From Phenylobacterium montanum (GTDB taxonomy: Bacteria; Pseudomonadota; Alphaproteobacteria; Caulobacterales; Caulobacteraceae): a stretch of 64,000 nucleotides of DNA. Within the stretch, counting starts at the first letter, position 1; each line of letters opens with the position of its first letter. The DNA lies in the NCBI RefSeq assembly GCF_018135625.1, contig NZ_CP073078.1:4248501-4312500 (forward strand). Direction: 5' to 3'. The notes beneath the pieces were generated by a model. It searched no databases, was not told where the DNA came from, and saw only the letters and a program-made list of their open reading frames with translations. The position numbers were made by a program, and so were the translations under genes. This document shows, piece after piece, positions 7,753-16,521 of this stretch.

Positions 7753-8930
7753 CGGCTTCTCCCCAGCAGGTTTCTCGCGACCACCCATTTATGCACCTCG
7801 GTCGGGCCGTCATAGATGCGCATGGTCCGCAGCTTGGCCGCCATCAGCTGCAACGGCAGCTCCTTGGTCATGCCCATGGCGCCGAAGGTCTGCATGGCCC
7901 GGTCGACCACGGTCCAGGCCATTTCGGTGGCGAAGGCCTTGATCATCGATATCTCGACCCTGACGTCCTTGCCGGCGTCCAGCTTGACGGCGCAGTCATA
8001 GGTCATGAGGCGCGCGGCGTGGATCTGGGTCGCGGCGTCCGCCACCCACCACTGGATCGCCTGGCGTTCCGACAGCGGCAGACCGAAGGTCTTCCGCTGG
8101 GGCGCGTACTCGCAGATCATGTCCAGCGCCCGCTGGGCCATGCCGATCGACCAGCTGGCCATTTCGATGCGGCGTGTGCCCAGCCGCACCTGCATCGGCG
8201 CAAAGCCCTGGCCCTCGACGCCCAGCAGCTTCCAGCCGGGCACGCGGCAGTCCTCCAGCGCCACCTCATAGGTCACCGCGCCGCCGACCATCGGGATGGC
8301 GCGCAGCACGTTGAAGCCGGGCGTGCCCTTGTCGACCAGGAAGGCCGACATGCCGCCGCGGGCGCGCTTTTCCTTGTCAGTCACCGCCATGACGATGGTG
8401 AAGTCGGCGTCAGCGGCGCGACTGATCCAGATCTTGCGCCCGTTCAGCACCCAGTCGTCGGTCCCATCTGGGTTTTTGGCGCGCTCAGCCTTGGTCAGCA
8501 TGCCGGCCGGGTCTGCGCCGGCGCCCGGCTCGGAGATGCCGATGGCCGAGATGGTTTCGCCGCGGACGTAAGGAGCCAGATAGGCCTCGCGCTGCCGCTC
8601 GGTCACCGTGGCCATCATCATGCGAAGGTTCGGGGAGTCCGGCGGGATGGTGTAGGGCGTGACGGTCCGGCCCAGCTCCTCATTGACCCCGACCATGGCC
8701 ACGCTGGGCAGGTCCGAGCCGCCGACATCCTCCGGCGCGTCCAGTCCCCACAGCCCCAGCTCCTTGGTTATCCCGTCCAGGCGGATGCGGTCGGCCTCGG
8801 GAAGGCCAAGCCCATGCCCCTTGGCCTCGCGCTCCAGGACGCCCGCCTCCATCGGCATCAACTGGTCGCGCACGAAGCGGGCGACCAGGTCCTTGAGCAT
8901 CTGGTGCTCTTCGCTGAGCTCGAAATTCAT
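7749..8930 (-). CDS. Acyl-CoA dehydrogenase family protein
   Basis: The 393-residue product has the full acyl-CoA dehydrogenase layout. It has the N-terminal helical part from MNFELSEEHQMLKDLVARFV, the middle beta domain with ISEPGAGADPAG and WVLNGRKIWISRA, and the C-terminal helical domain ending in RIYDGPTEVHKWVVARNLLG. It is an FAD enzyme that passes electrons to ETF. Gene order with an enoyl-CoA hydratase (4-base overlap) and a divergent IclR regulator plus CoA-transferase suggests a substrate-inducible acyl-CoA degradation module. Confidence 0.94.
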   Translation of the reverse strand: MNFELSEEHQMLKDLVARFVRDQLMPMEAGVLEREAKGHGLGLPEADRIRLDGITKELGLWGLDAPEDVGGSDLPSVAMVGVNEELGRTVTPYTIPPDSPNLRMMMATVTERQREAYLAPYVRGETISAIGISEPGAGADPAGMLTKAERAKNPDGTDDWVLNGRKIWISRAADADFTIVMAVTDKEKRARGGMSAFLVDKGTPGFNVLRAIPMVGGAVTYEVALEDCRVPGWKLLGVEGQGFAPMQVRLGTRRIEMASWSIGMAQRALDMICEYAPQRKTFGLPLSERQAIQWWVADAATQIHAARLMTYDCAVKLDAGKDVRVEISMIKAFATEMAWTVVDRAMQTFGAMGMTKELPLQLMAAKLRTMRIYDGPTEVHKWVVARNLLGRSR

Positions 8931-8981
8931 GGCGGCGTCCCTACCGTTCTCGTCTTGACGCCGATCTTAGACCGAACGCAC

Positions 8982-9023
8982 AATTTGCCCATATGTGGAC
9001 GCTAAATACACATATGTGAAATT
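8982..9023. promoter_or_regulatory. Palindromic operator candidate between acyl-CoA dehydrogenase and iclR-type gene
   Basis: CATATGTG occurs at 8990-8997 and again at 9011-9018, two helical turns (21 bases) apart. The second lies in the perfect palindrome CACATATGTG (9009-9018). Flanking AATTT (8982) and AAATT (to 9023) extend this into an imperfect inverted repeat. The site sits between divergent genes just upstream of the regulator start, a usual place for an IclR-family operator. Binding is inferred. Confidence 0.55.
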
Positions 9024-9032
9024 GGAGCCGGA

Positions 9033-9770
9033 ATGGCGGAGGATGCGGTCAAGTCGGCGCGGCGGGTGTTCGAGATTCTCGAACTCTTCGAACGCCAGCG
9101 CCGGCCCATGGCGCTGAAGGAGATTCTGGACGGCCTCGGCTATCCGGCCTCCAGCGGCTCGGCCCTGCTCAAGTCGCTGGTGGCCTTGGGCTATCTCGAC
9201 TACGACCGCGAACGGCGCAGCTATTTCCCGACCATGCGCATCGCCGCCCTGGGCGGCTGGGTGCACGACAGCCTGTTCGGTGACGGCCAGGTCTCGCGGC
9301 TGATGAACCATCTCTACGAGGCCACCGGCGAGACGGTGATCCTGGCCGCCCAGAGCGATCTCAGAGCTCAGTACGTGCACCTGATCCGCTCGGCCGAGCC
9401 CTTGAGCGTCGCGGTGCCGCCGGGCGCGCGCCGGCCGCTGGGCAAGTCGGGCCTGGGCTGGCTGCTGCTCAGCGCCAAGAGCGACGCCGAGATCGAAAAG
9501 CTTCGCCGGCGGATCAACGCCGAGGACGGCGGGGACAAGCTTTCGCGCGACGATCTGATGGCCACCATCAACGAGGTGCGGCTGAAGGGCTACGCCTTCT
9601 CCAAGCACACGGTTTCGGACGGGGTGGGGGTGATCGGCGCCCTGCTGCCGCCCGCCGCCCACGGCCGCACCTACGCCATCGGCGTCGCCGGCCCGGTCGA
9701 ACGGCTGGAGCGCAAGGAAGCCCTGATCCTGGCCGAACTGCGCGCCGGCGTCGGGCGAATGGCGGCGTGA
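9033..9770 (+). CDS. IclR family transcriptional regulator
   Basis: The 245-residue protein has an N-terminal winged helix (RRVFEILELFERQRRPMALKEILDGLGYPASSGSALLKSL) and a C-terminal IclR effector domain (GETVILAAQSDL, RRPLGKSGLGWLLLS, GVGVIGALLPP). Regulators of this family respond to aromatic or acyl compounds. It is divergent from the acyl-CoA dehydrogenase operon and upstream of a CoA-transferase. It probably controls both, using the palindromes at 8982-9023. Confidence 0.9.
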   Translation: MAEDAVKSARRVFEILELFERQRRPMALKEILDGLGYPASSGSALLKSLVALGYLDYDRERRSYFPTMRIAALGGWVHDSLFGDGQVSRLMNHLYEATGETVILAAQSDLRAQYVHLIRSAEPLSVAVPPGARRPLGKSGLGWLLLSAKSDAEIEKLRRRINAEDGGDKLSRDDLMATINEVRLKGYAFSKHTVSDGVGVIGALLPPAAHGRTYAIGVAGPVERLERKEALILAELRAGVGRMAA

Positions 9771-9816
9771 CGGCCGGCCGCCCATTTCAGCTGATGAATT
9801 GCAAAGGAACGCATTG

Positions 9817-11049
9817 ATGCCCCCCCGCCCCCACGACCTCGCCGCCGAAGCAACCGGTCCCCTGAAGGGGGTCAGGATCATCGACCTGACCAGCGTGGTC
9901 CTGGGCGCCTACGCCACCCAGATGCTGGCCGACATGGGCGCGGACGTGATCAAGGTCGAGTTCCCGGCCTCGGGCCGCGGCGCTGGTGGAGACATCATGC
10001 GCTGGGCCGGCCATACGCCGAACCCCGATGTCCGCGACATGGGCCCGATCTTCATGACCATCAACCGCAACAAGCGTGGGGTGCTGTTCGACCTGCGCGA
10101 GCCGGAGGTGATGGAGAAATTCAAGGCCCTGATCGCCACTGCCGACGTGTTCGCCGCCTCGGTCCGCTACGACGGGCTGAAGCGCCTGGGCCTCTCCTAC
10201 GAGGACGTCAATGCGATCAGGCCGGACATCGTCTATGTCCATGCCGCCGGCTACGGCTCGGACGGGCCCTATGCCGGCGAGCCGGCCTATGACGACCTGA
10301 TCCAGGCGGCGTCTGGCTTCGCCGACCTCTTGGGCCGCACCGACGGCGAGCCCAAGCCGCGCATCCTGCCTAGCCTGGTGGCCGACAAGGTCTCGGGCCT
10401 GTTCATGGCCCAGGCGACGCTGGCGGCCCTGTTCCATCGCCAGCGCACCGGCGAGGGCCAGTTCGTCGAGGTGCCGATGCTGGAATGCGTGACCAGCTTC
10501 AACCTGGCCGAACACATGTACGGCCACGTCTATGATCCGCCGACGGGCCAGTGGTCCTATCCGCGGGTGACCAATCCCTTCCGCGTCCCCTACGAGACCA
10601 AGGACGGGCATATCGGGCTTCTGCCCTATACCGACAAGCAGTGGGACCAGTTCTTCGAGGTCGCCGGCTGGGGCGAGCGCATCGCAGCCGATGAGCGCTT
10701 CTCCGACTACATGACCCGCGGCAAGCATATCCGCGAGCTCTATGCCCTGGTCCACACCATCACCCCGGAGAAGACCACCGAGGAATGGCTGGGGCTCCTC
10801 AAGCCGCTGTCGATTCCGGCGGTGAAGATGAACCGGCTGGACGACCTGATCGAGGATCCGCACCTCGACGCGGTCGGGCTGTTCGAAGCCTATCAGCACC
10901 CGGAGGCGGGGCCATACGTCTCCATGCGCCCGCCGGTGAAGTTCTCGGCCACGCCCAGCAATATCCGCCGCCATCCGCCGCGGCTTGGTGAGCACACCGA
11001 GGAACTGCTGGCGGAGGCCGAGGCGCTGCTGGCGCGCGGCGTGGAGTGA
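9817..11049 (+). CDS. Class III CoA-transferase (CaiB/BaiF family)
   Basis: The ATG at 9817 is preferred over an upstream TTG at 9799 because AAGGA lies about nine bases before it; this gives 410 residues. Family features are GVRIIDLTSVVLGAYATQMLADMGADVIKVE at the N-terminus, NRNKRGVLFDL, and the AGYGSDGPYAGEPAYDDLIQAASG region containing the candidate catalytic Asp. Such enzymes transfer CoA between carboxylic acids. It follows the IclR gene by 46 bases and could activate the substrate oxidised by the divergent acyl-CoA dehydrogenase operon. Confidence 0.92.
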   Translation: MPPRPHDLAAEATGPLKGVRIIDLTSVVLGAYATQMLADMGADVIKVEFPASGRGAGGDIMRWAGHTPNPDVRDMGPIFMTINRNKRGVLFDLREPEVMEKFKALIATADVFAASVRYDGLKRLGLSYEDVNAIRPDIVYVHAAGYGSDGPYAGEPAYDDLIQAASGFADLLGRTDGEPKPRILPSLVADKVSGLFMAQATLAALFHRQRTGEGQFVEVPMLECVTSFNLAEHMYGHVYDPPTGQWSYPRVTNPFRVPYETKDGHIGLLPYTDKQWDQFFEVAGWGERIAADERFSDYMTRGKHIRELYALVHTITPEKTTEEWLGLLKPLSIPAVKMNRLDDLIEDPHLDAVGLFEAYQHPEAGPYVSMRPPVKFSATPSNIRRHPPRLGEHTEELLAEAEALLARGVE

Positions 11050-11084
11050 CGACCGGGGCTCGGTCGGAAAGTCGCGAAACGGCC

Positions 11085-12569
11085 TCAGCCGCCGACTCGG
11101 CAACCCTGCCCGATCGCGTCGACCCGCGGCCCTGAGACTAGCGCCATCTGGTAGCGGCTTTCATGGCTTCGGCCGCCGTCGCGCAGCGCAGGGCCGATAG
11201 GGCGCACAAACGTGAAGCAGGCCGACAGCGCGGCCGGCGAGACGCGCCGCTCCAGGTCGACCACCAGCCCGGGGCGCGCGAGGTCGGGCCGCGGCGCGTC
11301 ATGGTCCATGGCGTAGCGGTCGCGCTCGATCAGTTCGACGACCGGGGCCTGGATGGCGCGCTGAGCCAGGAGCTGGCTGGTGACGCCATAGCTGAGGGTT
11401 CCGACCCAGGCGGCGCCGGCGGCCCTGCGGCTGGCCTCGATCCGCGCGGCGAAACCCGGCCAATCGCGAAGCTGCACGGCCGGATCGCCCTTCTTGAGGT
11501 CGGTTTGCGGCAGCGCGGCGTGGGCGAGGCCGAGGGCGGCGAGGCCCAGGCCGAAGGGGGCGGCCAGAGCGCGGACGACACGCCAGCCGCCGCCTTGCGG
11601 GCCTGAGGCCATGGCGGCCGCGGCCAGGGCCAGGGCTGGATAGACCGGAACCGGCCAGTGCGCCTGCACCCGGTCATGCAGGGCGTGCAGCAGCAGATAG
11701 GCGGCGAAGGGCGCTGTGGTCAGCAGCGGCAGGCTGAGGTCTCCGCCATCGCGAGAGCGCCAGCGGGGTAGGGCGCGCAGGGCGAAGACCGCGACGAACG
11801 GGTTGAGCAGCAGGAACTGGCCGGCCATGAGTTCAAGCTCGAACCGCGGATCGAAACGCCCCGGCGCCGCGCGGCCGAACTGCTTGGCGAAAGAGACCCA
11901 GTGGTGCTCGGCGTTCCAGGCGAGGTTGAGGCTGAAGATCGCTGCGGCGACCAGGGCCGCGAGCCAGGGCCAGGGCTTCTTCAGGCTCGCCAGGCCACCG
12001 GGCTGAAGCAGCAGCCACAGGACGGCGCCTGGGGCCAGGAACAGGGCCGAATATTTGGACAGGCAGGCCAGGCCCGCCGCCGCGCCCGCCGCCACCCACC
12101 AGCCTGGCGCACCCGGGCCGCGGGTCCTGGCGAGACAGCACAGGGTCAGGGTCCAGAACGGGGTCGAGGCTGCGTCGGGAATGGCCAGCAGGCCCCCGGC
12201 GCCGATCAGCAGGGTGGCGTTGCACCACACCGCAGCCCGGCCGGCCGTCGCTTCATCCCAGCTGAGTTGCGCTGCGAGATCGAAGGCCATCAGGCTGGTG
12301 GCGAGACAGGAGAGGCAGGGGATCAGCCGCACGCCTAGCGGCGTGTCGCCGGCCAGGGCCATGCCGGCATGGATCCACCAGGCCACCATGGGCGGGTGGT
12401 CGTAATAGCCGAAGGCCGGATGCAGGGCCCAGAGCCGGTAATAGGCCTCGTCTTCGGTCAGGGGGATGAAGGCTGCGGCCAGAAGTCGCAGGGCAGTGAT
12501 GGCGCCCAGGATCAGGAGCAGGGAGAGCCCCGGCCTGAACCGGGCGGCGGGCGTGGCGGTTGCAGTCAC
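11085..12569 (-). CDS. GT39/ArnT-like membrane glycosyltransferase
   Basis: The 494-residue protein is strongly hydrophobic with about ten or more predicted membrane segments. Its first periplasmic loop carries PLTEDEAYYRLWALHP and YYDHPPMVAWW, the acidic loop typical of the PMT/ArnT (GT-C) fold. Such enzymes use polyprenyl-phosphate sugars to glycosylate lipids or proteins on the periplasmic side. Donor and acceptor are unknown. It overlaps the preceding glycosyltransferase gene by four bases, so the two probably function together. It converges with the CoA-transferase gene. Confidence 0.85.
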   Translation of the reverse strand: MTATATPAARFRPGLSLLLILGAITALRLLAAAFIPLTEDEAYYRLWALHPAFGYYDHPPMVAWWIHAGMALAGDTPLGVRLIPCLSCLATSLMAFDLAAQLSWDEATAGRAAVWCNATLLIGAGGLLAIPDAASTPFWTLTLCCLARTRGPGAPGWWVAAGAAAGLACLSKYSALFLAPGAVLWLLLQPGGLASLKKPWPWLAALVAAAIFSLNLAWNAEHHWVSFAKQFGRAAPGRFDPRFELELMAGQFLLLNPFVAVFALRALPRWRSRDGGDLSLPLLTTAPFAAYLLLHALHDRVQAHWPVPVYPALALAAAAMASGPQGGGWRVVRALAAPFGLGLAALGLAHAALPQTDLKKGDPAVQLRDWPGFAARIEASRRAAGAAWVGTLSYGVTSQLLAQRAIQAPVVELIERDRYAMDHDAPRPDLARPGLVVDLERRVSPAALSACFTFVRPIGPALRDGGRSHESRYQMALVSGPRVDAIGQGCRVGG

Positions 12570-13618
12570 TGGAGCAGGGTCGGCCAGGGGTAGTCGGCCG
12601 GGTCGATGTCGCCCAGGGCGACCTCCAGCACGTACTTGGCCACCCGCTGCTCATTGAAGAGCGCGTGGTAGCGGGCGCGTCCGGCGGCGGCCAGGGTCAT
12701 ACGGCGGCGCGGCTCGGCGATCAGGGCCGCGATCTTCTCGGCCAGGTCGTCCATGCCGTCGAAGAACACCATCTCCTCGTCCGAGAACAGGGTGTCGTAG
12801 CCGACCGTGCGGGCGATCAGGATCGCCTGGCCGTTGCCGCACATGTGGGCCAGCCGGTCGGAGGAATAGAGGAAATTGTCGTCCCGCCGGCTGATGTTCA
12901 ATCCCAGGGCCGCCTGCTCCAGCCCGGCCTGGTAGGCCGCGCCGGCCAGGTGCGGCGCCCCGGCTATGCCGGGGGCCAGGACGCGCGCGTCGGGGAGCTT
13001 GGCCAGGAGCCGGGCCATGTATTCGTTCATGTCCCAGTCGATCCCAGCGACCTCGCGCAGAGGCTGCGACGGATTGCCGCAAGCATAGAACAGGTCATAG
13101 GGCAGGTGTTCGACTTCATGGCAGCGGCCGCGCTCGATCGAGAAGTCCACCGGATTGGGCAGGAAGCCCAGCAGCATGCCGGGCCGCTTCAGCAGCGCCA
13201 GGGCCTCGCCGGCGGTGGAGACCAGGGTCGCGTGCACCACTTCGGTCTTGCTCAGCAATCGCGCGACGTTGTTGGTCTCGAACATCGGGTCGACGTTCCA
13301 CTGAAGGATCCGAATACTCGGACTGTCTTGGCGGATGGCGGCGATGGTCTCGGCGGCGATTACGTCGGCCTGGCCGAACAGCACCACGTCGGGGCCCATG
13401 TGCCGGCAGAGGGATCGAAGGGATTTGTTGGCGGCGCCGCGGCCGCCGAACTTGCTGCGGCCCAGGACCGAACCGGCGCGGGCGGCGTCGCGATCCGAGA
13501 AATTGACCACCTGGTGGCCGTTGCGGATCAAGCCGTTGGAGAGCTTGTGCTCCACGCTGTGCTGGAAAGCGCCCTTGGCCTTGAGGCTGAAGTTTCCAAC
13601 GTGGAGAATTCGGGCCAT
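12566..13618 (-). CDS. Glycosyltransferase, GT-B fold with CgeB-like C-terminal domain
   Basis: This 350-residue soluble protein starts MARILHVGNFSLKAKGAFQH and ends with a GT-B donor-side domain. The latter contains LGLNISRRDDNFLYSSDRLAHMCGNGQAILI and ERP-like RRMTLAAAGRARYHALFNEQRVAKYVLEV, the pattern of CgeB/GT1-like glycosyltransferases. The sugar donor is unknown. The overlap with the GT39-type gene suggests a shared surface-glycan pathway. A 232-base gap with weak hairpins separates it from the next minus-strand gene. Confidence 0.75.
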   Translation of the reverse strand: MARILHVGNFSLKAKGAFQHSVEHKLSNGLIRNGHQVVNFSDRDAARAGSVLGRSKFGGRGAANKSLRSLCRHMGPDVVLFGQADVIAAETIAAIRQDSPSIRILQWNVDPMFETNNVARLLSKTEVVHATLVSTAGEALALLKRPGMLLGFLPNPVDFSIERGRCHEVEHLPYDLFYACGNPSQPLREVAGIDWDMNEYMARLLAKLPDARVLAPGIAGAPHLAGAAYQAGLEQAALGLNISRRDDNFLYSSDRLAHMCGNGQAILIARTVGYDTLFSDEEMVFFDGMDDLAEKIAALIAEPRRRMTLAAAGRARYHALFNEQRVAKYVLEVALGDIDPADYPWPTLLQ

Positions 13619-13807
13619 TCGCTCCGCCGCGCTGACTGCTGGACCGGCGGTTTAGAAGAGCCCCGCCCCAAGCTCAAGCGCGCAAGGGCTCAAGGCTTGG
13701 GGCGACTGGCGTTTACGAGACGCTGTACGGAAGAGGGCCAGACCTTTCGGCCTGACCCCAACCGTCTATCAATTTGAGCGCGGCCATCTGATGGGCCGCT
13801 CCTCGTT

Positions 13808-13830
13808 CCCCGGCGAACCTTACGCCGGGG
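13808..13830. terminator. Hairpin downstream of the TonB-C-like gene
   Basis: CCCCGGCG (13808-13815) pairs perfectly with CGCCGGGG (13823-13830) around a seven-base loop, 20 bases past the stop of the minus-strand gene at 13851. No U-run follows, so intrinsic termination is uncertain. Confidence 0.35.
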
Positions 13831-13850
13831 CCCTCAGGCTCAAGTCGCTG

Positions 13851-14159
13851 TTAGGCGCCTTGGAACTTGAGCGGGACGCGAATGGTGCCGGTCTTGGCGC
13901 CGATCGGCAGGAACGAGGCCACGCACAGGGCGGCCTTGTCGAAGCCCTTACCGGCCGCGCTGTTTTCGACCACCTTGCAGTCGGACAGCTTGCCGCCGGC
14001 GGCGGAGCATTCCAGCACGACGCTGGCGGTGTCCGAGGCCGACGCGAACTTGTCGACGCAGGCGCTCATGTGTTCTTGGAAGCCACCGTCGGCGAGCGAC
14101 GCACCGGCGATGACGAAACTGGCGAGAATACCCCCGGCCAAGGCGACTGACTTCTTCAT
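13851..14159 (-). CDS. Small secreted protein resembling the TonB C-terminal domain
   Basis: The 102-residue product has a clear signal peptide (MKKSVALAGGILASFVIAGASLA) with cleavage expected near residue 23. The mature part ends GKLSDCKVVENSAAGKGFDKAALCVAS...GTIRVPLKFQ, which resembles the short TonB-C fold of energy-transducer proteins. It lacks the transmembrane anchor and Pro-rich linker of TonB, so it is probably a free periplasmic protein of unknown function. The mature part contains four cysteines, which could form disulfides in the periplasm. It is divergent from the chemoreceptor gene. Confidence 0.7.
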   Translation of the reverse strand: MKKSVALAGGILASFVIAGASLADGGFQEHMSACVDKFASASDTASVVLECSAAGGKLSDCKVVENSAAGKGFDKAALCVASFLPIGAKTGTIRVPLKFQGA

Positions 14160-14241
14160 CCGCTTCTCCTTTGTACTAAGACGGTGAGCGGAAGTTCGCA
14201 GATGGAAGTTAAAAATGTCCTCAGGAACACTGATATTTAGA

Positions 14242-14256
14242 TTAATTGTAGAGTAA
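14242..14256. promoter_or_regulatory. Possible CtrA-like box upstream of the chemoreceptor gene
   Basis: The sequence TTAA-TTGTAGA-GTAA matches the CtrA consensus TTAA-N7-TTAA at seven of eight bases. It lies in the AT-rich 256-base gap between the divergent TonB-C-like gene and the chemoreceptor gene. Chemotaxis genes in Caulobacter are often under CtrA control. The single-site evidence is weak. Confidence 0.3.
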
Positions 14257-14415
14257 CCATGAGGTCTACATTCATGCTCGTGGCGCTCGCTTTATAGATT
14301 CACGCAAGGCCGGCGGCCCTTCCGCCTTTTTCGCTATAGTTAGGAAGCGTTAGCACTCTTTGTGGATGATAACCCTGCTGAGCTTTGCCGGCGGAATGAT
14401 CTAGCGGGGATTGAA

Positions 14416-16374
14416 ATGAAGGGCTTTCGGCTTTCGGACGTGCCGATGATCGTCAAGATCGGCTTCGCTCCGGCCATCGCGCTGCTGATGTTCGTAGCGA
14501 TGGCGATGGGCAGCATCATGGTGCAACAAGGCTCGTCGCGCGAGCTGAAGCAGGTCGTGCAGGTCGACATGCCGGCTTCGCAGAAGCTGCAGGACATCTC
14601 GCGACGGATCGCCGCAGCCCACGGTCAGCTCTATCTGATCATGACCCACCAGGCGGGCGGCATCGACAAGGACAAGGTCGACGGCCAGATGAAGGCCCTG
14701 CTGACCGAGTTCGACTCGATCACCGCCGAGGTCAAGCAGGTGAAGGCCCAGGAGCCGGTCTCCCAGAAGGCCCTGTTCGACAAGCTGATCAAGCAGCTGG
14801 ACGACACCAAGAGCGCGGTCGACGTGGTCGGCGGCATGGTCTCGGTCGACTTCGGCACCGCCGCAGGCTTCGTCGCGCCCTTCGAAGACAGCTACAACCA
14901 GATGACCGCGACCCTGGACCAGGCCGACAAGTTCGCCGAGGCCCAGACCAACCAGCGCGCCGAACAGACCGCCAAGAATTCGCAGACCGCCATCGTCGCA
15001 ACCGTGGTGATCGGCGCCCTGACCCTACTGGTCGTCGGCTTCATCTCGCTGGTCACCGTGCTGACCACCCGGCGCTCGATCGACCAGATCGCCAAGGCCA
15101 CCGAAACCCTGGCCGCCGGCAACAACAACGTCGATCTCGACCGCATGACCCGCGGTGATGAGCTGGGCGCCGTGGTCAAGTCGCTGATGGTGTTCCGCAA
15201 CAACCAGCTGCACCTGGAAGAGCTGCGCGCCGAACAGGAAGCCGCCCGCGCCCTGACGGAAGACGAGCGCCGGGCCAAGGAAGAAGCCGCCGCCGCCGCC
15301 GCTCGCGAGCAGGCCCTGGTGGTTTCGAACCTGGCCCACGGCCTCGATCGCCTGGCTTCGGGCGACATGACTTACCGCATCGACGCCGAGTTCCCGGGCG
15401 AGTACCGCAAGCTGCGCGATGACTTCAACGGCGCGATCACCCAGCTGGAAGACGCCCTGCGCGTGATCCACGAAGGCACCACCGGCATCCAGACCGGCTC
15501 CAGCGAGATCAGCCAGGCTGCGGACGACCTGTCGCGCCGCACCGAGCAGCAGGCCGCCGCCTTGGAGCAGACCGCCGCCGCCCTCGACCAGATCACCGCC
15601 ACCGTCAAGAAGACCGCCGAGGGCGCCACCCATGCCCGCGAAGTGGTCGGCAGCGCCAAGACCGATGCCGTCCGCTCCGGCGAGATCGTCAACGGCGCGG
15701 TCGCGGCGATGAACGAGATCGAGACCTCGTCCAAGCAGATCAGCCAGATCATCGGGGTGATCGACGAGATCGCCTTCCAGACCAACCTTCTGGCCCTGAA
15801 CGCCGGCGTCGAAGCGGCGCGGGCGGGCGAGGCGGGCCGCGGCTTCGCCGTGGTCGCCCAGGAAGTGCGGGCCCTGGCCCAGCGTTCGGCGGAAGCGGCC
15901 AAGGAGATCAAGTCCCTGATCACCGCCTCGTCCAACCAGGTCGACCAGGGTGTCCAGCTGGTCGGCCAGACCGGCAAGGCGCTGGAGCGGATCGTCTCCC
16001 AGGTGGCCGAGATCAACACGGTCGTCGCCGAGATCGCCGCCTCCGCCCAGGAGCAGTCCACGGGCCTGGCTCAGGTCAACACGGCCATCAACCAGATGGA
16101 CCAGGTCACCCAGCAGAACGCGGCCATGGTCGAGGAATCGACCGCCGCAAGCCACTCGCTGCAGCACGAGGCCAACGACCTCGCCCGGCTCCTGGGCCGG
16201 TTCCAGCTCAGCGGCACGGGCCAGGCGGTCTCCCGCGGTCGCCAGGCGGCTCCCGCCGCCCAGCCGGCTCGCCGCGGCGAACGCGTGCTGAAGGCGATGG
16301 GCGGCGGCCACGGCGGCGGCGCCGCCGCGGCCCAGCTGCAGCAGTCGATCGACTCGAGCTGGGAAGAGTTCTAG
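14416..16374 (+). CDS. Methyl-accepting chemotaxis protein
   Basis: The start is taken at ATG 14416, with GGGGA just upstream; an in-frame GTG at 14362 would add 18 residues. The 652-residue protein has a first membrane segment near residues 12-34 and a periplasmic four-helix-type region to about 195. A second segment follows (IVATVVIGALTLLVVGFISL), then HAMP, then a second HAMP-like stretch around LASGDMTYRID. The signalling hairpin is EIAFQTNLLALNAGVEAARAGEAGRGFAVVAQEVRALAQRS near residues 449-490. The C-terminus SWEEF fits the CheR/CheB tethering pentapeptide x-aromatic-x-x-aromatic, so it is probably a high-abundance receptor. No che operon is adjacent, and a strong terminator follows. 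Confidence 0.95.
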   Translation: MKGFRLSDVPMIVKIGFAPAIALLMFVAMAMGSIMVQQGSSRELKQVVQVDMPASQKLQDISRRIAAAHGQLYLIMTHQAGGIDKDKVDGQMKALLTEFDSITAEVKQVKAQEPVSQKALFDKLIKQLDDTKSAVDVVGGMVSVDFGTAAGFVAPFEDSYNQMTATLDQADKFAEAQTNQRAEQTAKNSQTAIVATVVIGALTLLVVGFISLVTVLTTRRSIDQIAKATETLAAGNNNVDLDRMTRGDELGAVVKSLMVFRNNQLHLEELRAEQEAARALTEDERRAKEEAAAAAAREQALVVSNLAHGLDRLASGDMTYRIDAEFPGEYRKLRDDFNGAITQLEDALRVIHEGTTGIQTGSSEISQAADDLSRRTEQQAAALEQTAAALDQITATVKKTAEGATHAREVVGSAKTDAVRSGEIVNGAVAAMNEIETSSKQISQIIGVIDEIAFQTNLLALNAGVEAARAGEAGRGFAVVAQEVRALAQRSAEAAKEIKSLITASSNQVDQGVQLVGQTGKALERIVSQVAEINTVVAEIAASAQEQSTGLAQVNTAINQMDQVTQQNAAMVEESTAASHSLQHEANDLARLLGRFQLSGTGQAVSRGRQAAPAAQPARRGERVLKAMGGGHGGGAAAAQLQQSIDSSWEEF

Positions 16375-16408
16375 GGCCCGCCAGAAGGCCCACTATTGCG
16401 CCCCTTCG

Positions 16409-16436
16409 AAGGGCCCAGGCTTCGGCCTGGGCCCTT
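16409..16436 (+). terminator. Intrinsic terminator after the chemoreceptor gene
   Basis: AAGGGCCCAGGC (16409-16420) pairs perfectly with GCCTGGGCCCTT (16425-16436) around a UUCG tetraloop and is followed by CTTCTAT. It lies 35 bases past the stop codon. Confidence 0.85.
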
Positions 16437-16521
16437 CTTCTATGGCGGCCGCGCTTTGCAAGCGGCCCGTTCGATCCTAGATACGGCCGCGCCCGAAATC
16501 CGGGCGATTTGGGAACTGCGT

